From: Terana coerulea
Taxonomy: Eukaryota > Basidiomycota > Agaricomycetes > Polyporales > Phanerochaetaceae
Length of the DNA: 64,000 bases
Direction: 5' to 3'
NCBI GenBank assembly: GCA_024811115.1
Contig: JAKOGH010000677.1
Location: 1 to 64,000, forward strand
The notes under the pieces are model-generated. The model was not told the origin of the DNA, ran no database searches, and saw only the letters and a list, made by a program, of their open reading frames with translations. This document shows, in pieces, positions 57,836 through 64,000 of this stretch; within the stretch, counting starts at the first letter, position 1; each line of letters opens with the position of its first letter. A program made the translations under genes and the position numbers.

Positions 57836-60058
57836 TATATTACAAGTTAGGCTTCCCGCTAGACTATGCGTTTCGGACTGTCCGTCATAGCCTGAGCCGC
57901 CTGACTTCAGCATACCGCGTCTTCCTTGTCTTTTTTTTTTGTTTACAACTCCGCAGAGCGTAGTATGAAGAGTACCGCCAACATGGTTATGATATATATA
58001 AATGATAGCGGACATCATGTAAGCAAGAACTACTTGGCTCGCGATAGGTCCTTGTCCTCCGAGCACGAGAATCTACTCGGCCATTACCTTCTGATCCTTG
58101 CACGAGCGCAGTACGACTCGTATTCATCCGCTTGAGCGCGATCTGTCGATCCATTTGATATTCACCATGCCTGTCGTCGGGTGTAGAGATGGCCGCTAGG
58201 AATGAGCTCCACTTCGCAGGAGTCAGAGACTGCAGCGCTTGGTTATTCAATAATCGGTGCCTGTGGCGGGGACGACGGGCTCAAGGGGACCCTGCGCACG
58301 ATCCGGCAGTATCAGGCGCGCAAATATGAGGAAGTAGTCGCGTGCTTCTAGTGCCTCTCGGACGGGATCGCATTCTTGCTCCTAGATGTGAGAGCGTCTG
58401 GGTTTGAAGGCGCCGCGCAGAAAGTTTCCGTGACCGAGACAGCCGGCGCGAGCAAGCAGTACAATGGACGCGCTCATCTCCGCAGAAAAGGGTGGGCGTT
58501 GGCTGTCGTTAAGCACTGATGTGCATCGTTCGCCGTAAGAAGAGGCGCGACACCAGTCATTTCTGAAGAAGCCTTCGAATGAGCAAGGGAGCGTCAGAAA
58601 GCAACACTGATTGTTTACGAACCTTCGTGGGTATCGGTGGTCATATATGTGAAAGCCGCACTTGTTTGGGTACTATGGTTTAACCAATGGCTGATAGAGC
58701 TCAATGTGCATTGGAGCCCGTCATGATCTGCCCAGAAAATTCCAATATTGAGCCCAGGAGAACGGCCACGAGCCAAAACCCACGTCTCGTACCTTCAAAC
58801 CGGAAGAACGTACAACGTGATTTTTGATGCCTGGAGACGGTAAACCCCATCATTCCTTTTTCTTTTGCGCTGCTAGCGTAGGACATAAACTTCGAGTGTA
58901 CGACTACACTGGACTTACCTCAGGCTATGCGCTTGCGTTAGTGCCACCATCAAAAGCCGTGTAAACGCAGGGTTCCCCGCCACTGATGTCGGGGTTTGTG
59001 AGCAGACGACGCATGGAGAGAAGTGAAGCGCGAGAGACAAAGAGACGCATAACTATCGCTTGTCAGCGCTCTAGGCATTGATTTCTTCGACGTGAAACCA
59101 TTCCACCGGGTATTGATGGATTGGCCAGTGCAGCCAGACGGTGCGCATAGCAGGTTTCTTTTACGGTCGGTCACCTCGCTCGACGCCATGTAGAGAATCG
59201 GCCAAGATCTAGGTTCCCGTCGACGCAGGTCTTGCAATGAACTTTGTCAGATGCCATGCCAGTTCCATTGGCGCGAAATTCATCGACATGAATCGCGCCA
59301 TTGCCAGTCTAGGCCAAGCAAGGAGATGTGAACTCCATGGTGCCGCTCCCAGTGGGACCCCATGCAATGAACTAACAGCCATGGGAAAACACGAGGTTGC
59401 CCCGCAGAAGACGGGCACCGGTAACTTGATAGGGAAGCTGCGGGGCCAGTATGACAGTGCGTCTGCAGACAAGGAGTCAGAAAGCCATCAACGGGTGCAA
59501 GGCGGACGTACGACTCGCGCAGAGATGCAAGAACGGCAGGGAAGGTGCCCGTGGCGCATCTCTCAGCAACAATTTGTTGTGCCACCGCCGCCTCCCAGAG
59601 CGCGGATGATGGCCTCCGATGGTTGAAGTGCGGGAATAGGACTGGGCTATAGTGAGCCCGTTATCTTGGTCGGCGAGCAAGATGAGCGAGGACAGCAAGG
59701 GGGTCGAAGGGAACAATGGGATGCCATATTCCGGAGCGGATGCTCACAATTCTACGCCACAGCTATCATGCAGCTTGTCGCTATACTCTCAACGGTGTAT
59801 CTCAACCGGTCACTTAGGACACCCCTAGCATCATATGAATCGTCGTCAGCCACACGGCTTGGACAAAACCGCCAAAGGAAATTGGCAATGATCATGCAAG
59901 CGGAAGACGTACCACAAGCGACACCTCACACTGGAGGGTTATGGTGTAAAGGCTGGCATTGTGACGCGCAAATATAATTACAAAAATACAGTACGGTTTC
60001 CTACGCTCGTACATACTACACGGTCCGTCATAAGCTAATTAGCTAGCTGCATCGAGAA
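57836..60058. other. intergenic, no gene seen
   Basis: About 2.2 kb with only short, unsupported frames on both strands. A T10 run lies near 57931. The right end is the 3' flank of the BAG-domain gene. Confidence 0.45.
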
Positions 60059-62431
60059 TCAATGTGAAGAAGACTGCTCGACGTCGCTCCATTCGTCCGC
60101 CTCGTTCAACACCTCATCTTCGACGTCTTCCGCAGAGATGAGTTCACCGTCGGAATCCGCATCCGTAGAATCGGCCTTCCGCGGCTCGTGATCAGGGATA
60201 GGGTTCTGCGTCGTCTGGAGGAGGAATGACTCCTCCCCTACGCCCGTGCTTGAAGCGGCAGATAGAGCAGGCGAAGCTGGAAGAGTGAGACCTTCGCCAT
60301 CGGAAACGGTATTGAGGATAGTGTTGTCGGAGATGACATCGTCGGTGAGGGAATCAGTGGCAGGTGTGGTAGTCTCAACGGGTTGCACGGATGGTGCCTC
60401 AGCGAGAAGCGCACTCGCCTGGACGGCTTCGGAAGATTCTTCGTACACCGCTCGCTCCTGCTCTGGCTGGGGATCTGATTGAGGCTCCTCAGACTGCGCA
60501 ACGTCTTCTGTCGGGTACTCAGCAGCCACCTCAGTCGGCGCGACATCTGCTATTGACACATCTGGCGCTGAGTCGAGGGATGCGGTAGGATCGGGGTAAG
60601 CAGCGGGGACATAGCTGGCCTCTTCCACAGAGGAAGTAATGTCGAGGGCCTGGTGCAGTCTTGTCATCGTTGCGACAGTCGATGTCCTTAGAAGCGAGTC
60701 CGGGTGCCTCTGGAGCCTGGGCGTTGTCGTCAAGCGGTAAGACGGCCATGTCCGATGTGAGCTGTGCAAGCTCGTGGTGTTCAGGTAGTTCTGGCGAGTT
60801 GAGATCAGATTCCGCGGGTTGAGCCTCGGGCACGACGACGTCCGTGTTGAACTCACCGCCGGCAACGGCACCTTCACCAGACTCGCAGGCGATGTCCGCT
60901 GTGGTCGCCGTCACGGCTTCGGTAGGCGTGCGCTCCTGACTCCGGCTCCTCTCCCTCTCTACCCTACTTCCCACCGCCTCAATAGCCTGCTCAATGCTCT
61001 TCACCACCGCCTTTCGCCGGCCTCTCACCTCCTCGTCCCCGAAGCTGTCTACGCCGTCCAAGCGCTCGAGAAGTCCGTTCAGCGCATGGGCGTACGCGAG
61101 CACTGGCTTGTTCCTCTTCGTGAACGCAAGATGGGTGTCCGAGTCCGAGTCCGAGTCCACAGTGAACGAGTCGAAGGAATCTGATGCAGGCGAGGAGGGC
61201 CGAGATGGGGAATGTGAAAGGTCGAGAGATGTCGGGAATGTGAAAGACGCTTGCAAGGGCAGCGAGAGCATCATGTACGCGCTCGATGGCGCCTAGAGCG
61301 AGAGCACGGTTCGCGATGCGTTGCTTCTCCTGCTCCTCGGCTTCGATGTCCTCTTGACTGCGAACAGGTGGCCTTGTCCTCTCGCCGGAACCCTCGAAGT
61401 GCACCTTCTCGGACGGGCTCGCCGCGACCTTGTCTGCGCCATCGTCCTTCGCCAAGGTTGGCTTAGGGAAGTTGAACGGGATAGCGGGCTCAGCGCGCCC
61501 TTTACCCTTCCTGTCGACTTCCTCCGCGGGCTTCTCTGCCAGTGTCGTGGTCGGTGTAGGTATGAAGTAGCCAAGCAGATGCTCGAGTGTCTCGCGAACG
61601 TCGACGTCCGCCTCGGTAGTGAGGTGGTAGCGGAGCACATGTTGCACTGGCGGAGGAGATGGTTGCTGAGTTTGTGGTTGAGGGACGGGCGGAGAGGGTT
61701 TCGGGGAGTAGATGTGTTCGAGGAGACTCTGCACGGTGTCCCGGACCTCGGCATCGGACTCGGTAGTGAGACGATGTTGCAACAATGAATAGACATCATC
61801 CGACTCCGAAGACAATGGCGTGGGTCGTTCAGATGTGGATGGCTGCTTCCGTGAAATAATGGTCGGTTCACGAGCAGCACCGAGTGGAAAGGCGTGACGT
61901 ACCTCAACAACCTGCTCCTCCTGAGCTACAGTACCAGCCAGGAAGGCAAGAAATGCTCTGCGCGCTTGCTCCTGTCTCTGGACTTCGGGCACGAGCTCGA
62001 GCACCTGCTTGCTGCCTGCGCTGCGCTTCCAAAGCCTGCCGGCGAGACGTCGTGACTTGCAGGTAGCGTTGGTAGCGCTCTTGTTCCACTGCGCGCTGAT
62101 ACTGTTCATACTGCGTCTGGCGTTGCTGAAACTGCTGCTGCTCGCGAAGTGCTTCGAGGTACTGGACGACTTCCGCCTGCCGTCGCGATTGCTCGCGACG
62201 GACAGCGTCGCGGAAGCGACGCTCCTCTTCTTGAGCTTGAAGTTGTCGTTGTCGCTCCTGGTACAAAAGCTGCGCACGCTGCCGGCGAAGGCCTTCCTCG
62301 CGAGCCATTCTGACAGCGTAGTCGTACGCTGCCTCTTGAACGGCCGCGTCAGCGCATCTCGGATGGGTGTAAGCAGTCCGAGGGTACGAGTAGCTCGAGC
62401 GCAAAGGAGAGTTTGGTGTCAAGACAAACAT
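60059..62431 (-). CDS. BAG-domain protein
   Basis: BAG proteins bind the Hsp70 ATPase domain and act as exchange factors or adaptors. I read one uninterrupted coding region of 789 aa after removing three single bases. The N-terminus (LTPNSPLRSSYSYPRTAYTH) is typical of fungal BAG proteins. A long Gln/Arg/Glu-rich coiled coil follows (residues about 40-160). Two related about 45-residue segments (YSLLQHRLTTESDAEVRDTV and VLRYHLTTEADVDVRETLE) come next. The BAG domain includes IANRALALGAIERVHDALAA, KPVLAYAHALNGLLERLDGV and VRGRRKAVVKSIEQAIEAV. The last 250 residues are acidic and disordered. Frame slips lie near 62005-62020, 61246-61254 and 60681-60696. The total length becomes divisible by three when all three are removed. 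Confidence 0.85.
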
Positions 62432-63473
62432 TTGCGAGGCGTGTCTTGGGATGAGTTGTGCAGGTTGTGTTATGAAGATAGAAATGAGATGGGAAGGGAC
62501 ATGGCAAAGGCCTTATAGCGTCGGTACGAGCGGGCTGCGTCAGCAGTCCGGAAGGCATGTGTAAGCCGACGCGCGTACGGCGGTGCGCAGCGGGGACATT
62601 CGAGAACGGCGGCGACGCAGAGACGGAGAGAGCGAAGGCGGGAGCAGTGAGAGGAATGTACCAGAAGCCACGAGGTTTGCTCACGTGGCGCACGTGGCAA
62701 CCGGCGCTGTCCTTCGCTGTCGTTGTGGCGCTCACCGGTTGGCTTCAATTTTGGAGCATTGGGCTCAATTTGGGTTGGCATATAGTCGCTTACTGGCTAC
62801 TATCGCTGTCCGTAACGCAGGTATGATATAGAGAAACTGGTGTGCATTATGTATTGAAAGCTAGGATAAAGCAGCGCAAGACGGCACTTCGGACAACTCT
62901 GATAGCCAGTCCACTGGTCGTCGCCAGCCAAGTTCGATCGTGCTCACGGGTGAGTCAACCCTGGTTGATCTGGCGTCTCGTGTCAGGGTAAATCTGTCTT
63001 CAGGCACAAGACTGGTTGCCAAGATCCATGAGACCCCTGTCTGAGCTCCATAATCCAGAGTCGACTCAGCGTGAGTGCAGACACGGTCCAACCTGGCTCG
63101 GTGCAGACCACTGAATCATCGTTGATCCACTTCATTCCGAGGAAGAGAAACATCAGCACCAAATATTGCACGAATAGACCGACAGATATTTACCTCGGAA
63201 AATTTGCACATTGCCAGAAAGACAGCATGCGCTGCGTCATACTTGGTCAGCCCAGGCCCAGAGTTCATCCGGGAACGCTTTGATTTCTGGAACTTGTTTT
63301 CAAATGGACGGTAGCCAGGCCACTAAGATTTATCTCTCATTATTTTCCATCGCATAAGTGAGATGTTTTCTCTTACATTTATTTGTATTTGTATCTCCAT
63401 CCGAGACTCTTCGCCTGTCGTGCTATCTATGGATGCAACCGTGTTTGGAGCCTCTAGACTGTTCATGTGGGCA
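62432..63473. other. intergenic, BAG promoter side
   Basis: This 1-kb interval starts with the presumed BAG promoter. A plus-strand frame ending at 62826 encodes one hydrophobic segment (LSFAVVVALTGWLQFWS) but has no other support, so I do not call it a gene. Confidence 0.4.
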
Positions 63474-63815
63474 CTAGTTAGAATGCAGTCCCCGTCGGGG
63501 ACACAAGGCTTCGCGCCCGGAAAGTCGAAAACCCGGGCCGTCCCCAGTGGCAAACTGCATCATAATATCCTCTTTTGAGAGATCCATTTTTGGACTCTTG
63601 TGCCTCCAGACTTTCTGTGGAACGATAAGACCTGGCACCTCTTCATCTTTGAAATGCATGTAGTCCAGGTGCGAGTGAAAATCCCCAAGCGAACGATGTC
63701 CGTAGACGCATGCGGGGCCAAGTATCCAGGGTGCCTGACACTGGTATGCTGGCTGCGCATCTTCAAAGTCTGACGACGTTAGGTTAAGGACGAACGTAGC
63801 CTGGAGCTGAGGCAT
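63474..63815 (-). CDS. small Cys/His protein, hypothetical
   Basis: A single exon of 113 aa starts at an ATG at 63815 with a TATA-like ATAAAGGG stretch about 75 nt upstream. The middle contains YQCQAPWILGPACVYGHRSL and FHSHLDYMHF. The two cysteines and several histidines could form a zinc site, but the spacing does not match a standard C2H2 finger. There is no signal peptide or membrane segment. It may be a fragment of a larger protein. Confidence 0.4.
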   Translation of the reverse strand: MPQLQATFVLNLTSSDFEDAQPAYQCQAPWILGPACVYGHRSLGDFHSHLDYMHFKDEEVPGLIVPQKVWRHKSPKMDLSKEDIMMQFATGDGPGFRLSGREALCPRRGLHSN

Positions 63816-64000
63816 GATCGTTAATTACTAAGTGCGACCGAAGAGAGGGAGAGGTGGAGGAGTAAGGACACCTTCAACTGTAGATGGTGCCCTTTATACC
63901 CTTGAACTTATAGATGCAGGCCACCCCGCCGCTTGTATCCTAGCCGTGTAAGGCCACCGGTCATATCGTGTGGCGCGTCGCATAAGATGCACCTTTAGAC
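63816..64000. other. right-edge flank
   Basis: I see only the upstream sequence of the small minus-strand gene here. Confidence 0.5.

Noticed and set aside
60819..62066. Plus-strand frames across the BAG gene
   Set aside because: They are antisense to a well-supported coding region and have no start context or domain.
62557..62831. Small plus-strand membrane protein gene
   Set aside because: Only one hydrophobic stretch supports it, it sits in the BAG promoter region, and there is no splice or family evidence.

Overview
This window looks like nuclear DNA of a filamentous basidiomycete, most likely a wood- or litter-decaying Agaricomycete. The reasons are many short introns (about 50-60 nt) with GT/GC-AG ends and CTAAC/CTGAC-like branch sites, genes split into as many as 16 exons, and the gene content: a Zn2Cys6 factor, thaumatin-like proteins, a secreted GH115 glucuronidase, and an F-box/BAG/FES1/DCN1/Cdc20 housekeeping set. 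I cannot name the species. Exon joins were worked out by hand. For nearly every gene the summed exon lengths are a multiple of three once the frameshifts noted below are allowed for.

Layout. 0-22 kb: a DCN1-like neddylation ligase, a DHHC palmitoyltransferase, ornithine aminotransferase, a minimal Zn2Cys6 protein, two divergent multipass membrane proteins that share an upstream region, and the Hsp70 exchange factor FES1. 22-29 kb: two tandem copies of an unrecognised, Pro/Ser-rich, six- or three-exon gene. The second copy is followed by two arrays of short stem-loop repeats. 29-46 kb: a 17-kb insert with a GH115 alpha-glucuronidase, a single-pass membrane protein, a thaumatin-like gene, an F-box protein, a Cdc20/Cdh1-type APC/C activator, a GPI-anchored-type Cys-rich protein and a second thaumatin-like gene. 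46-51 kb: an inverted copy of the second gene with its promoter and both stem-loop arrays, so the 17-kb insert is bracketed by about 5-kb inverted repeats. 51-64 kb: a single-pass membrane protein, a possible 47-aa secreted peptide, a hypothetical protein, a BAG-domain protein and a small Cys/His protein, with long sparse intergenic stretches.

The most interesting part is the repeated 5-kb unit. Its 3' half carries seven copies of a 19-21 nt hairpin (array A) and six copies of a 19-nt hairpin (array B). Stems are kept by paired base changes, both between copies within an array and between the two inverted arms, while spacers and frames are not kept. A bipartite dyad of 8 + 7 bp lies upstream of the TATA box in both arms. 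I recognise neither the protein nor the repeats.

A second window-wide pattern is that many otherwise clear genes carry one-base frameshifts, mostly in or beside runs of identical bases (G4, C5, T4, A5). This points to residual indel errors in the assembly rather than widespread pseudogenes. I annotate these genes as functional and mark where the frame slips.
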